From: Alcaligenaceae bacterium
GTDB taxonomy: Bacteria > Pseudomonadota > Gammaproteobacteria > Burkholderiales > Burkholderiaceae_B
Length of the DNA stretch: 64,000 bases
Assembly (NCBI GenBank): GCA_013416435.1
Contig: JACCEN010000003.1
Coordinates: 186,001 to 250,000 of the forward strand
Direction of reading: 5' to 3'
The position numbers and the translations under genes are program-made. Below, piece after piece: positions 47,294-56,252 of this stretch (the stretch's first letter is position 1; every line of letters begins with the position of its first letter). Below the pieces are notes generated by a model. It was not told where the DNA came from. It ran no database searches and saw only the letters and a program-made list of their open reading frames with translations.

Positions 47294-48192
47294 TGGCAAT
47301 CGATATGCTTCGACAAACCCTGCAGGAATGGGCTGCGGCCGGCCACCTTCCTTCCGTCATGTCCTATGGTTTTGTCGTCAATGCGCTGCTTGCCGGGCTG
47401 ATTATCGGTCCGGTACTGGGCGGACTGGGAACGCTGGTGGTCGTCAAGCGCTTTGCATTTTTTTCGGAGGCGGTGGGCCACTCCGCGCTGACCGGGGTGG
47501 CCATCGGCATTCTGCTGGGCGAGCCTTACACCGGGCCCTATGGCAGCCTGTTCGGCTACTGCCTGCTATTTGGCATCTTGCTCAATTACCTGCGCAACCG
47601 CACCGGACTGACTCCCGACACCTTGATCGGGGTGTTTCTGTCGATTTCGCTTGCTCTTGGGGCCAGCGTGCTGCTGGTGCTGGCAGGACGCATCAATATC
47701 CATATTCTGGAGAACGTGCTGTTCGGCTCCGTGCTGACCGTGAACAGCGAAGACCTGGCGGTGCTGGCGGCCGTCGGTTTTGCGACGGCCGCCATGGCGC
47801 TGCCTTATTACAACCGTTTGATGCTCGCCAGCTTCAATCCACAGCTTGCCGCCGTTCGCAAGGTTCCCGTCAAGGCGCTCGATTATCTGTTCGTGGCACT
47901 GGTGACGATCGTGACCGTGGCATCCGTGAAAGTGATCGGCGCCATCCTGGTCGGCGCGCTGCTGGTGATACCGGCGGCATGCGCGCGCCTGCTCAGTTCA
48001 TCGCTACGCGCTTTTTTCTGGCTTTCCGTGCTCATCGCCACCGCCAGCACACTCACCGGCATCCTGCTGCCCATACAGCTCGACCTGCCGGTGCCGTCCG
48101 GGGCGGCCATCATTCTGGTCGCCGGCATTTTATTCATGTTGGCCGCGATGGCGCGCGGCCTGGTTCCGGCACTAAGGGGAAATCCATCTTGA
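47290..48192 (+). CDS. fpvE: FpvE-like ABC-3 family metal permease
   Basis: 300-residue integral membrane permease with about eight helices of the ABC-3 (ZnuB/TroC) family: L-G-G-L-G-T-L-V-V-V-K-R-F-A-F-F-S-E-A and G-A-I-L-V-G-A-L-L-V-I-P-A-A. Start ATG 47290 overlaps the ATPase stop; the TGA overlaps the next gene. It corresponds to FpvE by order. Confidence 0.88.
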   Translation: MMAIDMLRQTLQEWAAAGHLPSVMSYGFVVNALLAGLIIGPVLGGLGTLVVVKRFAFFSEAVGHSALTGVAIGILLGEPYTGPYGSLFGYCLLFGILLNYLRNRTGLTPDTLIGVFLSISLALGASVLLVLAGRINIHILENVLFGSVLTVNSEDLAVLAAVGFATAAMALPYYNRLMLASFNPQLAAVRKVPVKALDYLFVALVTIVTVASVKVIGAILVGALLVIPAACARLLSSSLRAFFWLSVLIATASTLTGILLPIQLDLPVPSGAAIILVAGILFMLAAMARGLVPALRGNPS

Positions 48193-49169
48193 AGTCCAAC
48201 GGCACACTCCCGAGAGGTTTTGCGACGCAAAGGCGCCTGCTGTCGGCCATCGCATTCGCGATCCTGGGCGTTGCATCGTCCGCCGGCATGGCGCTGGCCC
48301 AACCCGCGCAGCCCGCATCGGCCGCCGCGACCGGTGCGCACTCCTCCACAGCGCCGGACGGCGCTGTCAAGGTGCTGGCCGCGCATCCCGTCGTCTATGC
48401 ATTGGCGCTCGTGCTGACACAGGACAGCGGCATCGTCCTGGAGCGCGCCGCGCCCGGCAACCTGCCGCCCACACGCATGGCGTCCTATTTTGCCGGGCGC
48501 GGAGCCAAACAACTGGCGCGAGCCGCGTCGGGTGCCGATGCCGTGATCGGCCTGCGTTCCATCTGGCCCGACGACCCGCTCTATCCGCTGGCGCGGCGCA
48601 GCAACATCCGCATCGTGGAGATCGATGCGGCGCGTCCCGTGGACGGCGCCCTGCCCGGTGTCGCGTTGCAAGCCAATTCGGACATGCGTGGCTACCCGTG
48701 GCTCAACCCGGTCAATCTCGGGCGCATGGCCGACGTCATCGCGACCGACCTCGAACGGCTGGCCCCATCCGCCCAGCCTGCCTTGCAAGGGAACCTGGCA
48801 GGCTTGAAGCGCAGCCTGGTGGCGCTCGCGGCCGACGCGGAGGCGCGGTTGGTGCAGCTCGATGACGTATCTGTGGCATCGTTATCCGAGCGTCTGGACT
48901 ACCTGGTGTCCGGCTTGAATCTGGATATGGCCCTGCGCGATGCGCGCCCTGACGAAGAATGGAGCCAACAGGCATTGAACGGCTTGCGTGCCGAGCTGGA
49001 GGCATTGGACGTAAAGGTGGTATTGCATCATCGCGAGCCCGCCGAGAATATCCGGCAAGCCGTTGCCGACGCGGGCGCGCGCCTGGTCGTGCTCGATACC
49101 GAGCAAGAGGATACGCTGGGGCAACTGGAGGCTATGGTACAAGACGTGCTACAGGGTTTCCGTCCATAG
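48189..49169 (+). CDS. fpvF: FpvF-like second periplasmic metal-binding protein
   Basis: 326-residue exported protein from TTG 48189, which overlaps the permease TGA and follows an AGGGG. A signal peptide of about 37 residues ends near L-A-Q. The mature part resembles a metal ABC binding protein: A-H-P-V-V-Y-A-L-A, then Y-P-W-L-N-P-V-N-L-G-R-M-A and V-V-L-H-H-R-E-P. P. aeruginosa FpvCDEF is notable for having two binding proteins, FpvC and FpvF, and this gene holds the FpvF position. In this strain it may be the only intact one. Confidence 0.78.
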   Translation: MKSNGTLPRGFATQRRLLSAIAFAILGVASSAGMALAQPAQPASAAATGAHSSTAPDGAVKVLAAHPVVYALALVLTQDSGIVLERAAPGNLPPTRMASYFAGRGAKQLARAASGADAVIGLRSIWPDDPLYPLARRSNIRIVEIDAARPVDGALPGVALQANSDMRGYPWLNPVNLGRMADVIATDLERLAPSAQPALQGNLAGLKRSLVALAADAEARLVQLDDVSVASLSERLDYLVSGLNLDMALRDARPDEEWSQQALNGLRAELEALDVKVVLHHREPAENIRQAVADAGARLVVLDTEQEDTLGQLEAMVQDVLQGFRP

Positions 49170-49207
49170 CCTGCAGTTTGCATGGATTATGCCGGAGGAG
49201 CGACAGC

Positions 49208-49624
49208 ATGCCGGAAAAGTCCACGGTAATCGTCTCGGAAGACGAAATAAACTTCACCGCCGTTCGCGCGCAGGGCGCCGGAGGGCAGAACGTCAACAAG
49301 GTATCGAGCGCGGTTCACCTGCGCTTTTCGATAGCGGACTCGTCGCTGCCCGACGGCATCAAGGAGCGGTTGTTGGCCCTCAAGGACCAGCGAATTACGG
49401 CCGAGGGCGTCGTGGTGATCAAGGCGCAGGGCAGCCGTAGCCAGGAGCAGAACAAGATTGAAGCCGTGGCACGCCTGCAAGCGCTCGTCGATAGCGTGGC
49501 CGTGCCTCCGAAACGGCGCAAGCCCACCAAGCCAACCTTGGCGTCCCGGCGCAGGCGCCTGGAAGGGAAGGCGGTTCGAAGCGAACTGAAGCGCATGCGT
49601 GGGCGGGTGCCGCCCGCGCATTAG
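49208..49624 (+). CDS. arfB: Ribosome-rescue peptidyl-tRNA hydrolase ArfB
   Basis: 138-residue release-factor-like protein. It hydrolyses peptidyl-tRNA on stalled ribosomes. The G-G-Q motif is in R-A-Q-G-A-G-G-Q-N-V-N-K-V-S-S-A-V, and the C-terminal tail is rich in Lys and Arg (K-R-R-K-P-T-K-P-T) for entry into the empty mRNA channel. ATG 49208 has GGAGG upstream and gives the usual length. Confidence 0.93.
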   Translation: MPEKSTVIVSEDEINFTAVRAQGAGGQNVNKVSSAVHLRFSIADSSLPDGIKERLLALKDQRITAEGVVVIKAQGSRSQEQNKIEAVARLQALVDSVAVPPKRRKPTKPTLASRRRRLEGKAVRSELKRMRGRVPPAH

Positions 49625-49636
49625 GCCGCATCCCGA

Positions 49637-50617
49637 TCAAGGCTCCTTCGTATACACGGCCATGGCGAACGGCTTGTTCTGCGGGCTTTCCTCCGATATC
49701 TGGATGATTTCGGCAGGCCGCGCTTCGGGGGCCTTCATGGTAGGCAGCCAAAGCCAATAGTGATTGTCAGGCAAGCCATTGACCGCCACGCTGCGGTGGT
49801 TGCCGCGGGCGTCTATGGCATGTATGGTGACACGGCTGATCAGTCCGCCCTTCAACGAGCGCATGTCATTGACCGCCTCATCGACGGCTTGCTCTACGCT
49901 CATGCCCATTTTCATGTACAGGACAACGGCCCGGGCGGTACCGGCACGGATCGTCATTTCGCCCGCCCCGGTGCAGGCGCACGCGCCATAACGGCTGTCG
50001 GCATAGGATCCCGCCCCGATTACGGGGCTGTCGCCGAGCCGGCCCGGGTACTTCCATCCCCAGCCCGAAGTGCTGGTCGCCGATGCGATATTCCCATGTT
50101 GATCCAGGCCAAGAAACACGGTCGTATCCTTGCCGATCTCGGGGTCGACCGCGTTGTGGCAGTAGTCGATCAGGGGTGCATCCGGCCAGGCGGCCCGGTG
50201 CTCGGCCTTGACTTCGCTATCGAACCATCGTTGCCACGCAGCTTCAGCGTGGGGAAGCAGCAGCTCGCCGGTCTCGGCACCGATTTCATGAGCGAAACGG
50301 GCGGCGCCGTCTCCAACGAGAAACTCGTGCGGCAGGCGTTCCAGCAACTGGCGGGCGATGCTGACGGGATGCGTATAGCCCTTGATTGCGCCGACGGCGC
50401 CGGTTCTTAAGGTCGAGCCGCACATGACGGATGCGTCCAGCTCGACCTCGCCGACCAGATTTGGCCAGCCGCCGGTGCCGACGGTGCGCACGTCGAGGTC
50501 GTCTTCGACCACGCGCACTCCGGCTTCCAGGGCATCCAATGCCAACGCATTGCGCGTGAGCATCTCGGCGGCTACCGGAATCCCCGACTTGCCTTCGTTA
50601 TTACATACGATTATCAA
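49637..50617 (-). CDS. Ntn-hydrolase of the aspartylglucosaminidase/asparaginase family
   Basis: 326-residue autoprocessing amidohydrolase. The probable nucleophile is a Thr in G-K-D-T-T-V-F-L-G, followed by S-T-S-G-W-G-W-K-Y-P-G-R-L-G-D-S-P-V-I-G-A-G and a G-A-C-A-C-T-G-A-G-E loop, typical of glycosylasparaginase-like members. TTG 50617 is chosen because AAGGAAG lies just upstream and the family N-terminus starts there. It is last in an operon with an exported binding protein and an RpiR regulator. The substrate could be an N4-substituted asparagine or other amide. Confidence 0.83.
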   Translation of the reverse strand: MIIVCNNEGKSGIPVAAEMLTRNALALDALEAGVRVVEDDLDVRTVGTGGWPNLVGEVELDASVMCGSTLRTGAVGAIKGYTHPVSIARQLLERLPHEFLVGDGAARFAHEIGAETGELLLPHAEAAWQRWFDSEVKAEHRAAWPDAPLIDYCHNAVDPEIGKDTTVFLGLDQHGNIASATSTSGWGWKYPGRLGDSPVIGAGSYADSRYGACACTGAGEMTIRAGTARAVVLYMKMGMSVEQAVDEAVNDMRSLKGGLISRVTIHAIDARGNHRSVAVNGLPDNHYWLWLPTMKAPEARPAEIIQISEESPQNKPFAMAVYTKEP

Positions 50618-50681
50618 AATAACTTCCTTGTTGATGAACGAGGGCGTTGCGGCCACCGCAAGCCGCAACGCACGCTTCGGC

Positions 50682-51728
50682 TTAAAGCCCTGCCCGGAAT
50701 TGCCGGTTCCAGAAATCGAGCAGCTCGCCTTTATGCTGCATCAGCAACTCGAAGTTTACAGGCACGAGCTTATCCAGCTGCGCACTGTCGAAGCCGACGG
50801 ACTCTTGCAGGGAAGGAGGCAGCGGCGCATTCAGGACCGTGGGCGCGTATCCCATGGTTTCCGCAAATGCCAGCTGGGCCTGGGGTTCGAGCATGCTGTT
50901 CAGGTAATGCGCGGCGCATGCGGCATTCTTGCTGCCGCCCGACAGGCCCGCGCAGAACGTTGCCGGCAAGGCGCCTTCTTTGGGGAAAACATAGGCAACG
51001 GGAAGCGATGCCTTCGACCATTGCAGCGCCCGGGCCTTCCATGTCATGGTGACCCAGATCTCTCCGCCCTTCAGCGCGCTCGCCAGCGCGTCGGTCGATG
51101 GATAGACCTTGGGCGAATTCTTGCGCAGGGCCAATAGGAAATCCCGTCCCGCCTGGAGATCGTCGCCGGATTTGCCCGAAGCAAGGGCGCCCGCCACGGC
51201 CAGATAATCGTACTGGTCGTCTACAACACCGACTTTGCCCTTCAGGCTCGAATCGAGCAGGGATGCGAAGCTTTCAGGGGCGGTTTTCAGGAACTCGGTG
51301 TTATACACCAGCACGAGGGCGCTGAAGATATGTGGGACGGCATAGTCCGTTTTAAGTGCCGGGACGACATGTTGCAGGTTCGGCAAGGCTGCCTCGTCCA
51401 GCTTCGCCAGGGTGCCTTCATGGGCCATTTGAAACATGTCGTTGTCGCGCAGCAGGGCGATGTCCAGGGTGCTGCGCCGCGCGCCTTTCTCGGCGCGCAG
51501 CTTCGTCTGGCGCTGCAGGGCGGCGCCGACATCGTAAAGGACATTCACGCCGTTCGGCTTCACCAGCGGGTCGATGTTTTGCTGCAGCAAGCGTTGATAG
51601 TCGCCGCCCCAGGTCCCGACAACGAGGTCCTTGTCGCAGGACCCTGCCGCCCAAGATAGCGAGGGTACCGTCGAGGCAAGTGTCAACGAGCTTGCTGCTT
51701 TGATGAAGTGTCTGCGATTGAAGTTCAT
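50682..51728 (-). CDS. Spermidine/putrescine-type ABC substrate-binding protein, Tat signal
   Basis: 348-residue extracellular solute-binding protein of the PotD/PotF class (V-V-G-T-W-G-G-D-Y-Q-R-L-L, Y-D-V-G, W-K-A-R-A). The N-terminus N-R-R-H-F-I-K followed by a hydrophobic stretch looks like a Tat signal. ATG 51728 is preferred over 51752 for that reason. It lies between an rpiR gene and the Ntn-hydrolase gene. No ABC permease or ATPase is adjacent. Confidence 0.86.
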   Translation of the reverse strand: MNFNRRHFIKAASSLTLASTVPSLSWAAGSCDKDLVVGTWGGDYQRLLQQNIDPLVKPNGVNVLYDVGAALQRQTKLRAEKGARRSTLDIALLRDNDMFQMAHEGTLAKLDEAALPNLQHVVPALKTDYAVPHIFSALVLVYNTEFLKTAPESFASLLDSSLKGKVGVVDDQYDYLAVAGALASGKSGDDLQAGRDFLLALRKNSPKVYPSTDALASALKGGEIWVTMTWKARALQWSKASLPVAYVFPKEGALPATFCAGLSGGSKNAACAAHYLNSMLEPQAQLAFAETMGYAPTVLNAPLPPSLQESVGFDSAQLDKLVPVNFELLMQHKGELLDFWNRQFRAGL

Positions 51729-51794
51729 GGTGATCTCTTTGTTTTGTTGCATGAAAGATGGAGGATGGTCCTGATTGCGCGCGAGACCGGGAGC

Positions 51795-52730
51795 CTACGG
51801 CTTCGTGCCTGATCGATTGAACTGGTGATGATCGTCGCTTGTCAGCAACCATGGCCGGGTGGCCGAGGTCATCGAAGCGGCGGCGTTGGCGCTATCCGGC
51901 TGCCGGTATGCCACGGCGCCGCACAGGCCCTGAATGGTTGAAAGCACGATGGCATCGGAGCTCGACGCGAACTGCCTATGTGTCTTCAGATAGAGGGATA
52001 TGTCGGCAAATGAAGCCAGAGGGGACGTAGGCCCATCGGTGAGCGCCAGTACCTTTGCGCCCAGCTTGTGGGCGGAATGCGCCAACAGCGCCGTGTCGCG
52101 CACGTATTGCGGAAACATGATCGCAATGACCAGGTCGTCCCGCGTGACGTCGTGCAGCCGGCGTGCCGCGCCCACCGAGCCCGCATGGTTGGAGAGCGAT
52201 TGAACATTGCGACAATACGGATTCAGGCCGTATTCGAATTGCCCGGCCAGATGCGCACTGGTGCCCATGCCTATGATGAAGATGCGATTTGCGTTTCTTA
52301 TGGCGTCGATCGCAAGCTCGCACTCCGCTGACGCCAGCATCTGCCGCGTCGCCTGGAGATTCTCTATATCCATGTCCAGCGCCGACAAAATGATCTTATG
52401 GTTGCTGAGCTGGCTGCCGGCCTGCGCCTGGCGCAGCCGGTCGACTGGCGACATGGACTTTTCGAATTCGTGCATCAGGCATGCCCTGAAGCTCGAATAC
52501 TTGTCGAAACCCAAAGCGCGCGCGAATCGGTTGGCGGTCGCGCTGGATGCCTCGTTGGCCTTCGCGAACTCCTCGATGCTCATCGTCGCGGATCGGAGCA
52601 TCTGGGCTTGCGTGAACTCGGCCATCTTGATTTGGGCGGCCGTCAAGACGGGCAGGGCGCGTGCAATACGTGACTGTATCGAGCTGTCCTCTTGCCTGTT
52701 CCCGTTTTTCCCAAGGATTTTTTTGCTCAT
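51795..52730 (-). CDS. MurR/RpiR family transcriptional regulator
   Basis: 311-residue regulator. HTH domain at about residues 20-95 (R-I-A-R-A-L-P-V-L-T-A-A-Q, then S-S-A-T-A-N-R-F-A-R-A-L-G-F). The SIS domain is at about 130-265 (I-F-I-I-G-M-G-T-S-A-H-L-A-G-Q-F). First gene of the operon with the binding protein and Ntn-hydrolase, so it probably regulates itself and them. Confidence 0.88.
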   Translation of the reverse strand: MSKKILGKNGNRQEDSSIQSRIARALPVLTAAQIKMAEFTQAQMLRSATMSIEEFAKANEASSATANRFARALGFDKYSSFRACLMHEFEKSMSPVDRLRQAQAGSQLSNHKIILSALDMDIENLQATRQMLASAECELAIDAIRNANRIFIIGMGTSAHLAGQFEYGLNPYCRNVQSLSNHAGSVGAARRLHDVTRDDLVIAIMFPQYVRDTALLAHSAHKLGAKVLALTDGPTSPLASFADISLYLKTHRQFASSSDAIVLSTIQGLCGAVAYRQPDSANAAASMTSATRPWLLTSDDHHQFNRSGTKP

Positions 52731-52906
52731 GCCATGACATAAAAATTTACTGTTTATTTATTCTATGAAAATAATCGAATCATCCGGAATAGGTGGTTTC
52801 CCTTGGCACAAGGAGGTACTCGTGAGCGCGTTAGCTGTTTGACCGATGACGTTCATGCCGGAAAGGGGCTAGCCTTGAATTCAGCGATACTTGTCGGGAG
52901 GCGGCT

Positions 52907-53953
52907 ATGCGTGCGATAGTTCTCTTAATGACGATTCTTCCCGTTGTCTGCTTTGCCGAGATGTATGGCCCCGACTACGAGAAATGCAGTCAGGACACGA
53001 CTATTGGCATCGTCGATTGCCTCAACAAAGAAGCGAAGCACTGGGATAAGCGGCTGAATAGTTCCTACAAGGAACTGATGAATCGCATCGAGGCCGGTCA
53101 GCAGGCGCCGTTGAAGGCCGCGCAACGCGCCTGGATCAAGTATCGCGATGCGAATTGCGCCTTTTACGGTTCGGCGCCCGGCAGTTTGAGCCAGATAGAA
53201 GCGGCCGAGTGCCTGCGTGCCATGGTCAAGGCGCGTGCATGCGAACTACGATCGGCAAGCCAGGCGGAGGCGTCGCTCGATCAAGAGTGCAAGTCGTCTC
53301 AATCGGCGTCCGACACGAGCCGACAAGGCGTGGCTCTTGGGACCGAGTCCCCGCAGCCTGACAAGCCGTCAGGTCAAGGAGGAACACAGGCGGACAGGCC
53401 CGCAGCGGTGCCCCCGGCGTCGATGGAAAGTTCATTGCATCAGCTCGAGCATACCGGCCGTGGCTCGTTCTTTGGCATGTACAGCCCCTCCGACAAGAAA
53501 AAAGGCTCGTACCGGGCCGACTTCCGTGCGTATGTCCAATTTGCCGAACAGGTAGACACAGCGGGCGGAAGTGCTGTATTTGGCTGGATGGACGCTTCGG
53601 ACGAGGTCGTGCTGCTAACTCATGCAAAGTATCTTCCGTCCCTGTCCTTGGCGGAGACCAAGCATGAGTTCGTGCTGCGCACGCCCGTCATGGATCTGAG
53701 CGCCTTGCCCCGGTACTTGATGATATGCGTCTGGGAAACGGAAGGCGAAAAAGTCGCACCGGCACTCGCGGTCTACGCGGAGCGCGACGACGCGAATCAT
53801 ACCCGCAAGTCCACCAAGGTGCTGGACAGCCTGATCGTGAATTGGGTCAACGTACCTGCGGCACGGGCAGAGCGGAAATTCGCCGCGTTCGATTATTGCG
53901 CCGAAATCTCCAGGACGGAGCAGACACACGTTGCGGCGTTATTGGGCGGGTAG
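52907..53953 (+). CDS. LprI-like (DUF1311) exported protein
   Basis: 348-residue exported protein. After a signal peptide of about 17 residues, residues 25-115 form a lysozyme-inhibitor LprI N-terminal domain: paired Cys, L-N-S-S-Y-K-E-L and A-Q-R-A-W-I-K-Y-R-D-A-N-C. A linker rich in Ser, Gln and Pro (about 120-185) leads to an unrecognised C-terminal domain. Stand-alone gene; periplasmic location is likely. Lysozyme inhibition is known only for a few members and is not established here. Confidence 0.78.
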   Translation: MRAIVLLMTILPVVCFAEMYGPDYEKCSQDTTIGIVDCLNKEAKHWDKRLNSSYKELMNRIEAGQQAPLKAAQRAWIKYRDANCAFYGSAPGSLSQIEAAECLRAMVKARACELRSASQAEASLDQECKSSQSASDTSRQGVALGTESPQPDKPSGQGGTQADRPAAVPPASMESSLHQLEHTGRGSFFGMYSPSDKKKGSYRADFRAYVQFAEQVDTAGGSAVFGWMDASDEVVLLTHAKYLPSLSLAETKHEFVLRTPVMDLSALPRYLMICVWETEGEKVAPALAVYAERDDANHTRKSTKVLDSLIVNWVNVPAARAERKFAAFDYCAEISRTEQTHVAALLGG

Positions 53954-54103
53954 CCGGTTCGATGCCTATGGCGATTCGGCCTTGCCATAAGCGCGCTCGA
54001 CCCTTGCAATACGAATTTCGTAGTGTGATTGAAACATATGGAAAAACAGCTGCATGGTTTTCGGACCGATATTTTCATCTGACCCCACCAAAGGAGAACG
54101 ACG

Positions 54104-54457
54104 ATGAAATATGTAGAAGGCTTTGTCCTGGCAGTGCCGGCAGCGAACAAAGAGACATACAGGAGACACGCCGAAGAGGCATCACACCTGTTCAAGGAGT
54201 TCGGCGCCACGCGTTTTGTGGAATGCTGGGGCGATGATGTGCCAGATGGGAAGCTCACCGATTTTCGCGGAGCCGTAAAGGCCAAGGAGGACGAAGTCGT
54301 GGTCTTCAGTTGGCTGGAATATCCGTCCAAAGAAGTGCGTGACGCCGCGAACGAGAAAATGATGTCTGATCCGCGTATGAAGGCCATGGGCGAGGAAATG
54401 CCCTTCGACGGTAAGCGCATGATATTCGGCGGATTCGTGCCGATACTCGATGTGTGA
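54104..54457 (+). CDS. DUF1428 family protein
   Basis: 117-residue soluble protein of the DUF1428 family: Y-V-E-G-F-V-L-A-V-P at the start, F-V-E-C-W-G-D-D-V-P, F-S-W-L-E-Y-P-S-K and G-G-F-V-P-I at the end. The fold is a ferredoxin-like dimer and the function is unknown. AAGGAG lies upstream of the ATG. It is isolated from its neighbours by 100-150 base gaps in which nothing else is seen. Confidence 0.9.
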   Translation: MKYVEGFVLAVPAANKETYRRHAEEASHLFKEFGATRFVECWGDDVPDGKLTDFRGAVKAKEDEVVVFSWLEYPSKEVRDAANEKMMSDPRMKAMGEEMPFDGKRMIFGGFVPILDV

Positions 54458-54569
54458 AAAGCGAATGCGGGCGGTCGATTCCTTGAAACTGCACTTTGGG
54501 AGTGCGCCGATATCCAGGGCGGCAGATACAGATTAAAGTAAGGCCTCTTTGCTTTGATCTACTGCCCAT

Positions 54570-56177
54570 ATGAAATGCTTCGTCCGTGTTTTTCTGGCCC
54601 TGGCCATTCTTGGCCTGCTCGCCGCCCTGCTGGGCAGGCCCGCGCTGCCCTCCCTCGAAGGGCGTCCCGCGAGCCAGGTGCTGAGCAAGACAGAAGCTGC
54701 GAGCACGGCGTTGGGCAGGGTGGTTTTCCCCCAAGCACAACAGCATGCCGGCAAGAGCGGCATCTATTCATTGGCCGATGCGCGCGAAGCCTTTGCAACC
54801 CGTGTGCATCTGGCCAGGACCGCACAGAAGACATTGGACGTGCAGTATTACATCTGGCGTCCTGACATCACCGGAACGTTGCTGCTTGAAGAGCTGCACG
54901 CGGCGGCTGATCGCGGGGTGCGCGTCCGCCTCTTGATGGACGACAACGGCACTGCGGGCCTTGATGGTCTGCTGTCTGCCTTGCACTCCCATCCGAACAT
55001 CGAGGTGCGCTTGTTCAATCCTTTCCTGGTGCGCAAGCCTAAAATCATTGGCTTCCTGACGGATTTCCCTCGTGCGAATCGGCGCATGCACAACAAGTCC
55101 TTTACGGCCGATGGCGTGGCAACCATCATAGGCGGGCGAAATATCGGAGACGAATATTTTGGTGCGGCAGACGGCCTCTTGTTCGCGGACCTCGATGTGC
55201 TGGCAATCGGTGCGGTGGTCAATGACGTATCGATGGATTTCGATCTTTATTGGGCCAGCGAATCTTCGTATCCCGCAGACTTGATCCTGCCCGAGTCGGA
55301 CGCAACAGCGTTGGAGGCGCTTCATGAAGCAGCGGCCAAGGTGGCTGAATCCTCGGCCGCTGAAAAATATACCAAGAGCGTCCGCGACTCGTCATTTACC
55401 AGCGGTTTGATCGAGGGGAAGCTGGCGTTTGAATGGGCGGTCACACGCATGGTCAGCGATGATCCGGCCAAAGGCCTGGGCAGGGCGCCCGACCAAAGCA
55501 TGCTGACGCATCAACTTGCGCGGATTCTGGATAAGCCCGCAGACAACGTCGAGTTGATCTCATCGTACTTCGTACCCGCTGCGGAAGGCGTCGAAGCTTT
55601 CACAAGAATGGCCCGAGACGGTGTCAAGTTGCGCATACTGACCAATTCGCTGCATGCGACCGATGTCGCAGCCGTTCACGCCGGCTATATGAAGCGTAGG
55701 AAAGATCTGCTGGAAGCCGGTATTGAGCTGTATGAACTGCGGCGCATGTCGTCGAACGGCGAAGGCAGCGGTATCGGATTGGGCAGTGGAAGCGGAGGGG
55801 GTGGGGGCAGTGGAAGCGGCGGCGGGACAGGCCCCTTGGGAAGCTCGGGGTCGAGCTTGCACGCGAAGACCTTTTCCATCGATGGGAAACGCGTCTTTGT
55901 CGGCTCGTTCAATTTCGATCCGCGCTCCGCGCTATTGAATACGGAACTGGGCTTCATCATCGAAAGCCCGGACATGGCTGTGCGGATCGAGGAATCCTTC
56001 AAAAAGGAGATTCCTGAGTCCTCGTATGAGGTCCGTTTATCCGAGACGGGAAAGGTGTATTGGATTGAACGCCGGGATGGGCGGCAAATTCGTCATGACA
56101 CGGAGCCCGAGACCGGTCTCTTGAAACGTGGCATCGTGAGGTTGCTTTCCTGGCTGCCTATCGAGTGGATGCTTTAA
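54570..56177 (+). CDS. Phospholipase D/cardiolipin synthase-like protein
   Basis: 535-residue membrane-anchored protein with an N-terminal helix (about residues 4-22). There are two HKD motifs: H174-N-K-S-F-T-A-D-G and H431-A-K-T-F-S-I-D-G, each followed by the family Gly-Arg/Ser-Asn pattern (G-G-R-N-I-G-D, G-S-F-N-F-D). This architecture fits ClsC-type cardiolipin synthases or related phospholipases. A Gly/Ser-rich stretch of about 28 residues (near 399-427) directly precedes the second motif, which is unusual. Family membership is secure; substrate not. Confidence 0.87.
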   Translation: MKCFVRVFLALAILGLLAALLGRPALPSLEGRPASQVLSKTEAASTALGRVVFPQAQQHAGKSGIYSLADAREAFATRVHLARTAQKTLDVQYYIWRPDITGTLLLEELHAAADRGVRVRLLMDDNGTAGLDGLLSALHSHPNIEVRLFNPFLVRKPKIIGFLTDFPRANRRMHNKSFTADGVATIIGGRNIGDEYFGAADGLLFADLDVLAIGAVVNDVSMDFDLYWASESSYPADLILPESDATALEALHEAAAKVAESSAAEKYTKSVRDSSFTSGLIEGKLAFEWAVTRMVSDDPAKGLGRAPDQSMLTHQLARILDKPADNVELISSYFVPAAEGVEAFTRMARDGVKLRILTNSLHATDVAAVHAGYMKRRKDLLEAGIELYELRRMSSNGEGSGIGLGSGSGGGGGSGSGGGTGPLGSSGSSLHAKTFSIDGKRVFVGSFNFDPRSALLNTELGFIIESPDMAVRIEESFKKEIPESSYEVRLSETGKVYWIERRDGRQIRHDTEPETGLLKRGIVRLLSWLPIEWML

Positions 56178-56184
56178 AAGATAA

Positions 56185-56235
56185 ACGATCGGTGGGGCGC
56201 GCTGGACGCCAGGCGCATGCCGCCCCTCCGATCGT
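56185..56235. terminator. Long hairpin between convergent phospholipase D and Bug genes
   Basis: Inverted repeat ACGATCGG (56185-56192) with CCGATCGT (56228-56235), a one-base T-T mismatch, then GGGGCG with CGCCCC. On the minus strand it is followed by TTATCTTTTAAA, so it is a likely intrinsic terminator for the Bug gene. Confidence 0.65.
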
Positions 56236-56252
56236 CGCAATGCGAACCCGCC

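Noticed and set aside
47328-49169. 613-residue reading of the fpvF-like gene
   Set aside because: Its first part is the permease gene in the wrong frame. The signal peptide and ribosome site place the start at TTG 48189.
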